The notes under the pieces: model-generated | The model's input: only the letters and a program-made list of their open reading frames with translations | The model's database searches: none | Told to the model about the DNA's origin: nothing | Shown: positions 16,938 through 25,450 of the stretch, piece after piece | Numbering within the stretch: position 1 is the stretch's first letter | Layout of the letters: each line of letters starts with the position of its first letter | NCBI GenBank assembly: GCA_020353515.1 | Contig: CP070695.1 | Span: 3,516,050 to 3,580,049 of the forward strand | Origin: Candidatus Heimdallarchaeota archaeon | GTDB taxonomy: Archaea > Asgardarchaeota > Heimdallarchaeia > Hodarchaeales > Hodarchaeaceae | Length of the DNA stretch: 64,000 nt | Direction: 5' to 3' | Translations under genes and position numbers: made by a program

Positions 16938-17942
16938 ATGACATGTGATATCGTTTGTGGGGGATTTTGGGGTGATGAAGGAAAGGGAAAGATTATTAGC
17001 TATCTTGTAAACAAGCGTCGAGCAAGAGTTGTAGCTAAAGGAGGCGTAGGACCAAATGCTGGTCATACAATAGTCATAAAAGACAAAGAGTACAAACTTC
17101 GGATGATTCCCTCTGGAATTGGTGGCTCACATGTTGATAAACTTCTTATTGGACCTGGTGTCCTAGTAAACCCAGACATTTTCTTGAAAGAGTTAGAAAT
17201 GACAGAAACTGAGGGGATATCTTATCTTGATCCGCAATGTGGTATAATAACTCCTAAACATATTGAGATTGATACAACCGACAAACACTTAACTCAAATC
17301 GTTGGAACTTCTGGAGCAGGTACTGGACCTGCTAATCAAGATCGGATCCGTCGCGTATTAAATCTGGCACGAGATGTTGATGAATTAAAACCCTATCTTT
17401 TAGATGTTCCTCATGAAGTAAACAAAACTATAGATAATAACTATCCTGTTTTAATAGAGGGAACGCAAGCGACTCATTTATCTCTATTTCACGGAACTTA
17501 CCCATTTGTTACTTCAAAAGACGTGACTGCTTCATCTATTTGTGCTGATGTGGGAATTGGACCTACAAAAATTACTGATGTAGTTCTTGTTTTCAAGGCG
17601 TATGTCACTCGTGTTGGTGAAGGACCATTACCTAACCAACTATCTGAAGAAGAAACTCGAAGAAAAGGATGGGTTGAATATGGTACGGTTACAGGACGCC
17701 TTCGGAGAGCTGCACCTTTTAATATTGATCTTGCAAGAAGAAGTATCATGCTAAATGGCGCTACAAAACTTGCTTTGACAAAATTGGATATTATATACCC
17801 GAATGAAGCAGGTAAACGTCACTTTAATGATTTAGAAACTGAAACTAAGAAGTGGATAAGTGAAATTGAAGAGAAAATAGGTATGAAATTTCATTTTATT
17901 GGAACAGGACCTGCTAATGTTGATATCATAGATCGAGAATAA
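16938..17942 (+). CDS. purA: Adenylosuccinate synthetase (short archaeal form)
   Basis: A 334-residue enzyme that joins aspartate to IMP with GTP, the step before PurB. The phosphate-binding loop GGFWGDEGKGK is at residues 7-17 with the catalytic Asp, and AGHTIV near 42 carries the catalytic His. IVGTSGAGTGPANQDR and VTGRLRRAAPFNIDLARR are the IMP-binding and other conserved segments. Bacterial and eukaryotic enzymes are about 430 residues; the lack of roughly 90-100 residues is the known archaeal short form. The ATG at 16938 follows a GGAG about eleven bases upstream. PurB lies divergently next to it. Confidence 0.95.
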   Translation: MTCDIVCGGFWGDEGKGKIISYLVNKRRARVVAKGGVGPNAGHTIVIKDKEYKLRMIPSGIGGSHVDKLLIGPGVLVNPDIFLKELEMTETEGISYLDPQCGIITPKHIEIDTTDKHLTQIVGTSGAGTGPANQDRIRRVLNLARDVDELKPYLLDVPHEVNKTIDNNYPVLIEGTQATHLSLFHGTYPFVTSKDVTASSICADVGIGPTKITDVVLVFKAYVTRVGEGPLPNQLSEEETRRKGWVEYGTVTGRLRRAAPFNIDLARRSIMLNGATKLALTKLDIIYPNEAGKRHFNDLETETKKWISEIEEKIGMKFHFIGTGPANVDIIDRE

Positions 17943-18015
17943 TACCATATGTCAATGCCAATTTCGATGGACATTTATTAGAAATTGTAAACACTGATAT
18001 AAAGGTTGAAGTATA

Positions 18016-18780
18016 ATGAATGAAGAACCAGTTGAAGTAGTCGCGGTAGGCCCACATCCTGATGATGTTGAACTAGGTATTGGGGGTACCCTGGCAAAAT
18101 TATCAAAAAAAGGTATCAAGACTGGTATAATCGATTTAACTAACGCAGAACCAACTCCCAAAAACGTAAAATATCGTTCTCCTGATGATTATGACCCAGA
18201 TTATGCTGAACAAAGAATAAACGAGGCTAAAGAAGCAGCTCGTATCCTAGGAGCAGAAAGAATAACATTAGATCTCCCAAATCGACGACTTTTTGATACA
18301 TTCGAAACACGCTGTAAATTGGCTACAATATTTCGGGAATGGCGTCCTAAGGTGGTTATTTCGATGTATGGTAAGACTTTGATGGCTTCGCCTGATCATT
18401 ACCAGGCACAACAAATAGTAGAGGCAGCAATATTCTACTCTAGATTAACGAAATGGGATAAATACTTCGAGAATCTCCCTGTTCATCGCATCAATTCATT
18501 ATTATATTTTCCAGTCCGATTTATTGATTTACATCCAGAAGGTTACACATCATTTTTCATTGATATCACAAATGAAGTTGATCTTAAAGAAAAAGCTATC
18601 CTTGTGTATAAATCTCAGGGATTTGTCCCGAGTAAAACAACTCAAATCTCTCACTTTCCATCAATGCTCCTAACATGGAATAAAACCCTTGGATCACGAA
18701 TTGGAGTGGAATATGCAGAACATCTAGTATCTCCTGTTCCCCTCCGCTGTGATGATTTTGGTTATTTCATGAACAAATAG
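18016..18780 (+). CDS. PIG-L/LmbE-family N-deacetylase
   Basis: A 254-residue zinc-dependent deacetylase of the PIG-L family. The zinc motif HPDDVELGIGGTLAKL is at about residues 14-29, where His, Asp and Asp bind metal and activate water, and SPDHYQAQQIVEAA near 119 supplies the second metal His. Family members deacetylate N-acetylglucosamine conjugates, for example in bacillithiol or mycothiol synthesis (BshB, MshB) or lipid-linked sugars. No thiol-synthesis partner is here. It follows PurA by 73 bases on the same strand with its own AAGGTTGA site, and its last 14 bases overlap the convergent G3E GTPase. Confidence 0.88.
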   Translation: MNEEPVEVVAVGPHPDDVELGIGGTLAKLSKKGIKTGIIDLTNAEPTPKNVKYRSPDDYDPDYAEQRINEAKEAARILGAERITLDLPNRRLFDTFETRCKLATIFREWRPKVVISMYGKTLMASPDHYQAQQIVEAAIFYSRLTKWDKYFENLPVHRINSLLYFPVRFIDLHPEGYTSFFIDITNEVDLKEKAILVYKSQGFVPSKTTQISHFPSMLLTWNKTLGSRIGVEYAEHLVSPVPLRCDDFGYFMNK

Positions 18781-19729
18781 TATTTTCATTAGCTTCTCGG
18801 GTAGTTATTAACACCCAGAGACTCTCTGCTCTGCTTACTATTTTTTCTTCTACTCTTTCCTTAAAGATAACTACAATCATTGATTGTGAATAAGTAGAAC
18901 CTGTTTGTGTTAGAGATAAACTTCCATTGACGCTGTCTAAATAGTACCATTGGCCATCATCCAATTGAATGAACCCTTTCATTCGTCTTGTTTTTTTTGC
19001 TAATTCAGAGAAGTATTCCCGTACTTTTTGTGAGTCTAATCCATGATTGGCTCTTAACGAAATATCGATAGCGCTTTTTGTAGTTGCAAATGTACCGGGA
19101 AAGTCTTTTTCCACAACCTTTCTTTTTGAATACATTTTTTCTAATTTATCTTGTGATAGATCCCCAAAACTAGTTCTTATAATTTTAATTCTCGAATTAA
19201 TTGAGCGAAGCTTGTGTTTTATTTCCAAGACTCTCTTTGGGGTTACCAAATCAATTTTATTGATTATAGCTACTGATGCATACTGAATTTGCTTTTCAAT
19301 TGTCTGAACTACATCAACAAGACTTATGAAATGAAGTGAATCAATTAAACAAATATTTCCAGAATAAGCATATATTTCCCCAATTTTTTTTCTAACTATC
19401 TGCAAATCTTTATCCATTGTAACGGGGTCTGCAAGTCCAGATGCCTCAATGAATAGAACATCTATCGGAGTTGTGGATAATTGGATTAATTCTTCAACGA
19501 AGGTATCATGTCGACATTGGCAGAAAATTGATCCCCCATTGATTTCTATCAATTCGAGCTCGTTTTGAGGTAATAATAATCCGTCAATCCCGATTTCACC
19601 AAATTCATTCATTAAAACTCCACATTTTTGAGAAGAGAAAAGAGACAGCAACTTTAGTAAAAATGTTGTCTTTCCTGAACCTAAGAAACCATTAATCAAA
19701 AAGAGATGGATTTGTTTCTCTTGCATCAC
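18767..19729 (-). CDS. G3E-family (CobW-like) P-loop GTPase
   Basis: A 320-residue GTPase of the CobW/HypB/MeaB group. Walker A is at about residues 13-22 (NGFLGSGKTTFLLKL), EFGEIGIDGLL follows, the metal-binding site reads IFCQCRHDTF rather than the common CxCC, VLFIEASGLADP is Walker B, and IINKIDLV is the NKxD base-recognition motif. A CobW C-terminal domain follows from about 215. G3E proteins insert or protect metal cofactors, including cobalamin. It overlaps the methyltransferase at 19726 by four bases (ATGA), so the two are translated as a pair. The likely role is maintenance of that corrinoid-type methyltransferase. Confidence 0.9.
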   Translation of the reverse strand: MMQEKQIHLFLINGFLGSGKTTFLLKLLSLFSSQKCGVLMNEFGEIGIDGLLLPQNELELIEINGGSIFCQCRHDTFVEELIQLSTTPIDVLFIEASGLADPVTMDKDLQIVRKKIGEIYAYSGNICLIDSLHFISLVDVVQTIEKQIQYASVAIINKIDLVTPKRVLEIKHKLRSINSRIKIIRTSFGDLSQDKLEKMYSKRKVVEKDFPGTFATTKSAIDISLRANHGLDSQKVREYFSELAKKTRRMKGFIQLDDGQWYYLDSVNGSLSLTQTGSTYSQSMIVVIFKERVEEKIVSRAESLWVLITTREANENTICS

Positions 19730-21117
19730 AGTACTCTCTTTATTTCATTGATTAATTCCTCTTTATTAGGGATAATTGAGGACCATTTTAGCTCACCATT
19801 TATTAAAATACAAGGAAGGTGTTGGATATTCAATTTTTTTGCTCGTGCAACATTCTCTCGTTTGATAAATCTGTATTCTGTCAGTTCTATTTTGTCCCCA
19901 AATTCTTTCTTTGCATCAAGGGCTGTTGCAAGCATATACCCGCAAGCTGCACATGTAGCAGAGTCAATGGTAAAAACTTCAATAATAGGTTTGGTTAAAC
20001 TCTTGTAGTCTGGTAATTCAACCTCGATATCTATTTCCGCGATTTCATAATTTGTTAGTGACTTTTTAATTAGTTCAGGCTCCTTAATTGCTTGAAACGC
20101 TCCAATCACATTATCAGGGGGAACATCATATGGCATGTCGCAACCCGGGGCGATAATCAAATTGTCCTTTCCGACATCATCAATTAATTTGATAACATAT
20201 TTCATATTATCTTGTTGAGAGCCGAATAACATAACGGTTGTAAGAGGAATATTCCCACCTAGTACAATATTTTTCGGTTTAACTATGTTCATTGCTTTTA
20301 TCATATCAATATTTTCATCTACAAACATAGAATCGGGATTTGTCTTTGCAATTAGTGATAAGTTTTTAGTGGCATCTCCACATACAAAAAAGGATGAAAA
20401 ATGGTTTTTTCTCTTAATTTCGTGGAATATCTCCTGAAAATGGTTTGTCAGATATTCCTCAAATGTGTGCGGGGAGATTTGTGATACAACTGGATCTACA
20501 ACAGCAATAACATCCATTCCTGCGTTAATATAATGATCATTCACTTTTTGACAAACTTGGGTCGTATAATCAAGTAATTCGTGCACGAACTCCTTATTTT
20601 GGAATAAATCCAAATATACATTTGTTCCACGGAGATGAGACGCTAGAGTCAAAGGACCTGTTGTTAAACCAAAGAGGGCTGTTCTGTCTCCAATCATTCT
20701 TTTCAATTCATCCATTACCTCAAGAATCATTGGGAGTCTTCCATCAGTAGCTTGGGGTAAATTTGTTGGAACAACTGGATTGTTTTTTAAAGGATGAGAA
20801 ATAACCATTGGAGGGTTCTTATCACTCCATTTTAAACCACAACCCAAAATCTCAGCCTCAACTTGTAAATCAAACAGAACTGGTTGACCATCAGGATGAT
20901 ACAGCTTATTAACTTCAATTAAGCATTCAAATAATCTGTTTTTATTAGTTAGTATATCAGTGGCAGTGTATTTCTTTAGAAAAGCGGAATGTACTCCTGC
21001 AAATGGAACCCAAGGGATTTGATCTACTTTTTGATGTTTAAATACCTTAAAAAGCAGTTCTTTACCCCTTTCTTGATTATGGCTGTGTATATTCACTATC
21101 TTTTGCCTCTCATTCAA
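19726..21117 (-). CDS. Uroporphyrinogen-decarboxylase-like methyltransferase fused to a thioredoxin fold
   Basis: A 463-residue fusion. Residues about 20-365 are a URO-D/MtaA-type barrel, the family of corrinoid-dependent methyltransferases and haem-pathway decarboxylase. Marks are IPWVPFAGVHSAF, LFGLTTGPLTLASHLRG, FVCGDATKNL and APGCDMPYDVP. In MtaA/MtbA the zinc ligands are HxC plus a later Cys; here the first position reads FVC, so the His is replaced while both Cys are kept. Residues about 380-463 are a thioredoxin-like domain with CAAC at 389-392 and a cis-Pro loop (QHLPCILINGE). The fusion with redox Cys and the coupled G3E GTPase suggest methyl-group transfer needing reductive activation. 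Confidence 0.85.
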   Translation of the reverse strand: MNERQKIVNIHSHNQERGKELLFKVFKHQKVDQIPWVPFAGVHSAFLKKYTATDILTNKNRLFECLIEVNKLYHPDGQPVLFDLQVEAEILGCGLKWSDKNPPMVISHPLKNNPVVPTNLPQATDGRLPMILEVMDELKRMIGDRTALFGLTTGPLTLASHLRGTNVYLDLFQNKEFVHELLDYTTQVCQKVNDHYINAGMDVIAVVDPVVSQISPHTFEEYLTNHFQEIFHEIKRKNHFSSFFVCGDATKNLSLIAKTNPDSMFVDENIDMIKAMNIVKPKNIVLGGNIPLTTVMLFGSQQDNMKYVIKLIDDVGKDNLIIAPGCDMPYDVPPDNVIGAFQAIKEPELIKKSLTNYEIAEIDIEVELPDYKSLTKPIIEVFTIDSATCAACGYMLATALDAKKEFGDKIELTEYRFIKRENVARAKKLNIQHLPCILINGELKWSSIIPNKEELINEIKRVL

Positions 21118-21125
21118 GGACGCAC

Positions 21126-21148
21126 TAAGTTATAATCATCATAACTTA
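21126..21148. promoter_or_regulatory. Perfect inverted repeat TAAGTTAT-N7-ATAACTTA in a divergent promoter
   Basis: Eight-base perfect arms with a seven-base spacer, centred nine bases from the start of the methyltransferase (21117) and about 65 bases from the 4-hydroxybutyryl-CoA dehydratase start (21201). The position in the 83-base shared promoter fits an operator controlling both genes. No regulator gene lies next to it. Confidence 0.5.
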
Positions 21149-21200
21149 AAAATTTCTGCTTATTTAGATTGTTATCAAAGGAATAAGTTGGTGAAAATCT

Positions 21201-22655
21201 ATGCCATTAAAAACACCTGAAGAATATCTTGAGAGTATCAAAAGAGAAGTAACTCTGTATATGTTTGGTGAAAAAATTAAAGAATTTTGGAAACACCCAT
21301 ATTTTAAAATAATTGAGCCCTCAATTAACACAGTAAGAAAAATTTATGAACTCGCTCAAATGGATGAATACAAACATCTCATGACTGCTACATCACACCT
21401 GACTGGTGGGACTGTGAATCGTTTTACCCACATTCACCAATCTGTTGAAGATCTAATTCTTAAAATAAAAATGCAAAGACTTGTCGGGCAACAGACAGCA
21501 TGTTGTTTTCAACGATGTGTTGGCTTTGATGCTGCAAATGCCCTCTATAGTGTAACCTGGGAGATAGATAAAAAATGTGGTACAAACTATCATGAACGCT
21601 TTAAGAACTATTGGATTGGGGTTCAAAAAGAAGATCTAATGGTAGCAGGAACAATGACAGATACAAAAGGTGATCGTAGTAAAAGACCAAATCAACAATC
21701 TGACCCAGATCAATACCTACGCGTCGTTGAGGAAGGTGAAGATGGAATTATAGTTCGAGGAGCAAAGATTCATCAGACAGGTTTTCTTAACTCTCATAAG
21801 GCTATTATTATGCCTACTCTATCTTTGAGACCTGGGGAAGAGGACTATGCTGTTAGTTTTGGCATAGATACAAACGAAAAAGGTATAACAATGGTTTACG
21901 GTAGACAGACATGTGATACTCGTAAAATGGAGGAAGGAAAGTATGATATTGGAAATTGGAAATATGGTGGACAAGAGATTTTTGTAATCTTTGATGATGT
22001 GTTTGTCCCTGTCGATCAAATTTTCATGAAAGGAGAAATAAAGTTTTCAGGAGATTTAGTAAATAGATTTGCAGGTTTCCATAGACAATCTTATGGTGGA
22101 TGCAAAGTCGGAGTAGGTGACGTTCTAATCGGTGCAACAGCGTTAATAGCTCAATATAATGGAGTTGAGAGAGTATCACATCTTAGAGATAAGATAGTTG
22201 AAATGCTACATCTAAATGAAACACTTTATTGTTGTGGTATTGCCTGTAGCTCTTTAGGTTTTCAAAGAGAAGCAGGAAATTATGAAATGGACATGCTTCT
22301 AGCAAACATATGTAAACAGAATGTCACGAGATTTCCTTATGAGATCGGTCGCTTAGCAGAAGATGTAGCTGGAGGAATTATTTGTACGATGCCATCTCAG
22401 GCCGATTTTGATTCCAAAGAAGTTGGGGCTTTAGTAAAGAAATACCTCTCAACTTGTGATGATGTACCAGTGGAAGCACGTTATAAGCTTCTTCGATTCA
22501 TAGAAAATCTATCAATGGGTGTTGCCTCTCTAAGTTATAAAACAGAATCATTACATGGCGCTGGTTCTCCACAAGCACAAAGGATTATGATAAGCAGACA
22601 GGGGAATTTAGAAGAGAAAATTCTTCTAGTGAAAGAAATTCTTGATATAGATTAA
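21201..22655 (+). CDS. 4-hydroxybutyryl-CoA dehydratase / vinylacetyl-CoA isomerase
   Basis: A 484-residue FAD and [4Fe-4S] enzyme that removes water from 4-hydroxybutyryl-CoA through a ketyl radical to give crotonyl-CoA. The cluster ligands known from the clostridial enzyme are all visible: two Cys in CCFQRC (C102 and C106), then His294 and Cys301 in FHRQSYGGCKVG, with the neighbouring catalytic Lys302. GTNYHERFKNYW and MTDTKGDRSKRP are the FAD/CoA-region motifs. The ATG at 21201 follows GGTGA by six bases. The family serves the 3-hydroxypropionate/4-hydroxybutyrate and dicarboxylate/4-hydroxybutyrate CO2-fixation cycles, and 4-aminobutyrate fermentation. Downstream-step enzymes lie at 27878-31092. 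Confidence 0.93.
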   Translation: MPLKTPEEYLESIKREVTLYMFGEKIKEFWKHPYFKIIEPSINTVRKIYELAQMDEYKHLMTATSHLTGGTVNRFTHIHQSVEDLILKIKMQRLVGQQTACCFQRCVGFDAANALYSVTWEIDKKCGTNYHERFKNYWIGVQKEDLMVAGTMTDTKGDRSKRPNQQSDPDQYLRVVEEGEDGIIVRGAKIHQTGFLNSHKAIIMPTLSLRPGEEDYAVSFGIDTNEKGITMVYGRQTCDTRKMEEGKYDIGNWKYGGQEIFVIFDDVFVPVDQIFMKGEIKFSGDLVNRFAGFHRQSYGGCKVGVGDVLIGATALIAQYNGVERVSHLRDKIVEMLHLNETLYCCGIACSSLGFQREAGNYEMDMLLANICKQNVTRFPYEIGRLAEDVAGGIICTMPSQADFDSKEVGALVKKYLSTCDDVPVEARYKLLRFIENLSMGVASLSYKTESLHGAGSPQAQRIMISRQGNLEEKILLVKEILDID

Positions 22656-22662
22656 GATGAAT

Positions 22663-23739
22663 TTATGTTTCTTTGATTTTCTCAAGAAATAATTGAAATT
22701 GGTTTTGAGTCAAAAATGCACCACAGGCTTTTGGATGTCCGCCTCCAAATCCAGAGAACATCGGTATAAAATTTATATCGCTGTCTGATGGTGCTCTTGC
22801 AGATACTCGACAAAATTTTTTACATGAATAAGCTACAACTGGTTTTCCGATCAATTCTGCTATTATTCTTCCAATAACCCCATTTCCTATTAAAGAAGTA
22901 TTATTGATTAACCATATACCAGATTTTGTTGTCTCAGTTGGCTTTTTTGGGACTTGTTGGACAATGTTGAAAAACTCTTGATTATTCTTGCTAAGAATTT
23001 TTCTTACAAGTTCTTGTGCTGTTGATAGATCGGTTATTTCGTTGATAAATCGAAGATATAATTCTTTCCAACCTTCTTCTACACCTTCAAAGCTTAATGC
23101 TTCGATTTTTTCCTTAAAATAGGGATAAATCAGTCCATCGTAATTTTTTTGTTCAAAGAGATAGTCAAACTGGACATGGCTTTCTTCAAAGATATTTTTA
23201 AGTTTCGGATCGTAAAAATATTTAATTTTTCTATCCTGATTCACTGTGAAATTAATACCCGCGTCTGCTAATATCCCTAACAAGTTCAAGTAATCATATA
23301 ATGGTTCAGTTTTAAGTCCTAATTCCATTATAACTTCATAAACTAAAAAAGTAGCTGGGAGGTAACATTTACCGTCCTTACATGGATTGTACATAACGAC
23401 TCGTTGTGGAAATCCTTTTTCGCTTGTTACATGATGATCAATTGCAAAAGATTGCCTTGCTTGGTTTGCTGCTCTACGATAGTTTGGTGTATTGTCATAA
23501 GCTAAATCCACCATGATTAAAATATCGAATTCTTGATCGATTGGAATCTCCCATCGTAATTCATTTCGAAAATATGTTTCTACTTCGATATCAAACAAAT
23601 TAAAGAGTGCAAGATCAAGTAAAATGGCACTAAATACTCCATCAAGATCATTATCAGCTGCTATGGCAACTGAAGGATCATTAGAACTTAAAATTGATTT
23701 TAAAGAAGCAGTGAAATCATTTAGTGTTAAAAACATCAT
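22663..23739 (-). CDS. DHH-family phosphoesterase
   Basis: A 358-residue DHH/DHHA1 phosphoesterase. Motif I is AADNDLDGVFSAIL near residues 24-37, motif II VDLAYDNTP, motif III, with the family's name, is DHHVTSEKG near 97, and the C-terminal DHHA1 loop is SGFGGGHPKACGAFL. The metal-binding Asp and His set is complete. Such proteins include RecJ-like exonucleases, nanoRNases and cyclic-dinucleotide phosphodiesterases; archaeal relatives also take part in replication (GAN). The sequence does not separate these. ATG codons at 23739 and 23736 are both possible, with GAGGTTGA just before. Confidence 0.87.
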   Translation of the reverse strand: MMFLTLNDFTASLKSILSSNDPSVAIAADNDLDGVFSAILLDLALFNLFDIEVETYFRNELRWEIPIDQEFDILIMVDLAYDNTPNYRRAANQARQSFAIDHHVTSEKGFPQRVVMYNPCKDGKCYLPATFLVYEVIMELGLKTEPLYDYLNLLGILADAGINFTVNQDRKIKYFYDPKLKNIFEESHVQFDYLFEQKNYDGLIYPYFKEKIEALSFEGVEEGWKELYLRFINEITDLSTAQELVRKILSKNNQEFFNIVQQVPKKPTETTKSGIWLINNTSLIGNGVIGRIIAELIGKPVVAYSCKKFCRVSARAPSDSDINFIPMFSGFGGGHPKACGAFLTQNQFQLFLEKIKET

Positions 23740-23804
23740 TTCAACCTCAAATAATCACTCAAGTTTTAAGGGGTCTGTGGATTCTCTCAAAGCCTTTAGA
23801 TTTA

Positions 23805-24731
23805 TTATTTCATAAAATCAGTCAATTTTGGAGCATTAAAAGTCTTTTCAAACTCACTAATACGTCTTTCAGCTAATGCTACATAGTTTTCTTCTATCTC
23901 ATAACCAATATAGTAGCGATTTGTTTTAATAGCTGCTATAGCTGTTTGTCCGCTTCCAATGAAAGGATCAAGGATTATATCATTTTCATATGAATTAAGT
24001 TGAATTATTCTATAAGGTAACTCAACTGGAAAAGGTGCTGGATGGCCAATCCTCTTTGCGGATTCTGTTGAAAATTTCCACACACTTTTAGTTAATTCCA
24101 AAAATTCATCCCTAGTAATAGTGCTTTTTCGTTTGTCAGGTGTCTCTCGTTTGTACTGATCTTTGGAAAATATAAGGATGTACTCATGAACATCTCTTAA
24201 TGAGGGATTAGTAGGAGACATCCAACTACCCCAAGCTGTTGAGGTTCCAGCACTAGCAGATTTATCCCAGATGATTTCTCCTCTCATTAAAAAACCTATT
24301 TCTAACATTGTATTAATTATGAAAGAGTGTAAAGGAATGTAAGGTTTTCTTCCTAGATTTGCAACGTTTATACAAGCCCTACCACTAGGAACAAGAACCC
24401 TCTGAACCTCCTTCCAAACGCGTTTAAGAAAAGCTAGATATTCTTTCAGAGTGAGATTATTATCATAGTCTTTACCAACGTTATAGGGGGGTGATGTGAC
24501 CATTAAATGGATGCTATTGTCTGGAAGCTCCTCCATATATTCCGAACTGGAGGTAAAAATTTTATTTAGGTATCTTGAAGGGATTGGATTCTCAATATAT
24601 TGAACGCTCTCTTCATTTGGAAGATTGTTATACAGTCTGCTACTATAAAACATTGTCGAATCATGGCCTTCTCTACCTGGAGATCCGAATGTACTGGTTT
24701 TAGTTCTTTTTCCTCTTTTCTTTTCCTCCAT
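23805..24731 (-). CDS. Site-specific DNA methyltransferase (amino-methyltransferase, orphan)
   Basis: A 308-residue DNA N4-cytosine or N6-adenine methyltransferase in the beta arrangement: catalytic motif IV TSPPYNVGKDYDN near residue 82 comes before the SAM-binding DPFIGSGQTAIAA near 258. The N-terminus (KTSTFGSPGREGHDSTMFY) resembles a group of archaeal N4-cytosine methyltransferases, including CTAG-specific M.MthZI-type enzymes, so CTAG is the best guess. No restriction endonuclease gene is adjacent, so it looks like an orphan methylase used for epigenetic marking rather than defence. About 65 bases separate it from the DHH gene on the same strand. Confidence 0.88.
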   Translation of the reverse strand: MEEKKRGKRTKTSTFGSPGREGHDSTMFYSSRLYNNLPNEESVQYIENPIPSRYLNKIFTSSSEYMEELPDNSIHLMVTSPPYNVGKDYDNNLTLKEYLAFLKRVWKEVQRVLVPSGRACINVANLGRKPYIPLHSFIINTMLEIGFLMRGEIIWDKSASAGTSTAWGSWMSPTNPSLRDVHEYILIFSKDQYKRETPDKRKSTITRDEFLELTKSVWKFSTESAKRIGHPAPFPVELPYRIIQLNSYENDIILDPFIGSGQTAIAAIKTNRYYIGYEIEENYVALAERRISEFEKTFNAPKLTDFMK

Positions 24732-24888
24732 TTAAATCATCCATCTAGTAATCAATCTATTCTATAGAGTTATTCTCAAATTAGTTCATTTGAATAGCGT
24801 ACATTTCCGATAGTGTGGTGAAAGACACCTTTAACTTATGTTACACACACAATTAGGTCTATTAATTTAAGAGCTCTTTTTTATTTTG

Positions 24889-25128
24889 ATGAAAATGAAA
24901 GAATTTTTCCATGTGATGCAGATTGGTTCGATATTAGGTAGTGGTATTTTTTTCATTGGGACTATTTTTGCCTATTACTACCAAGAATCATCTCAAGGCA
25001 TGCTACCAGTAATTCATTATCCATTTCGTGAACTTAGTGGAAGTTTCTTAATAATCACTGTATTCTTATTATTTTTATTTTTGTCTATCACAATATACCA
25101 CGAATCTACGAAACAATCAACAGATTAA
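24889..25128 (+). CDS. Small two-helix membrane protein
   Basis: About 79 residues from the ATG at 24889, with hydrophobic segments at about 14-32 and 49-69 separated by a short loop (YYQESSQGMLPVIHYPFREL). No family is recognised and no ribosome-binding site stands out. The next gene is convergent nine bases away. Confidence 0.5.
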   Translation: MKMKEFFHVMQIGSILGSGIFFIGTIFAYYYQESSQGMLPVIHYPFRELSGSFLIITVFLLFLFLSITIYHESTKQSTD

Positions 25129-25137
25129 CATAAGAGA

Positions 25138-25338
25138 TTAGTCTTTTGTTCTCACCTTTTGATTTGACTTAGTAATCGCTTTCAAAATAATATCAAGATT
25201 TGTTTTTGACCACTCTGCAAAGAGATGTAAAGAAAATTCCTTTCGAACATCATTTAAGGTTCCCTTATAAAGATAGGATGCAACTTTATCGAACATTTCT
25301 TCTTCAGGAGATCTTTCAACAGACATAATCTTTAACAC
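25138..25338 (-). CDS. Small soluble hypothetical protein
   Basis: A charged 66-residue protein, mostly helical, with no recognised domain. The frame starts at a GTG at 25338 or, more likely, an ATG at 25326. Its composition (FDKVASYLYKGTLNDVRKEF, Trp present) is protein-like rather than random, and it fills a gap between two real genes, but support is limited. Confidence 0.45.
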   Translation of the reverse strand: MLKIMSVERSPEEEMFDKVASYLYKGTLNDVRKEFSLHLFAEWSKTNLDIILKAITKSNQKVRTKD

Positions 25339-25450
25339 TCACTTTCATCACAGCGAATCTATCCATTAAATAATATTCTTGATCACAAGTTCAAAAATAG
25401 ACTAATATTCAATTCCTCCCCTATTTCGATTGATAAAAGAAAGTGTGATA

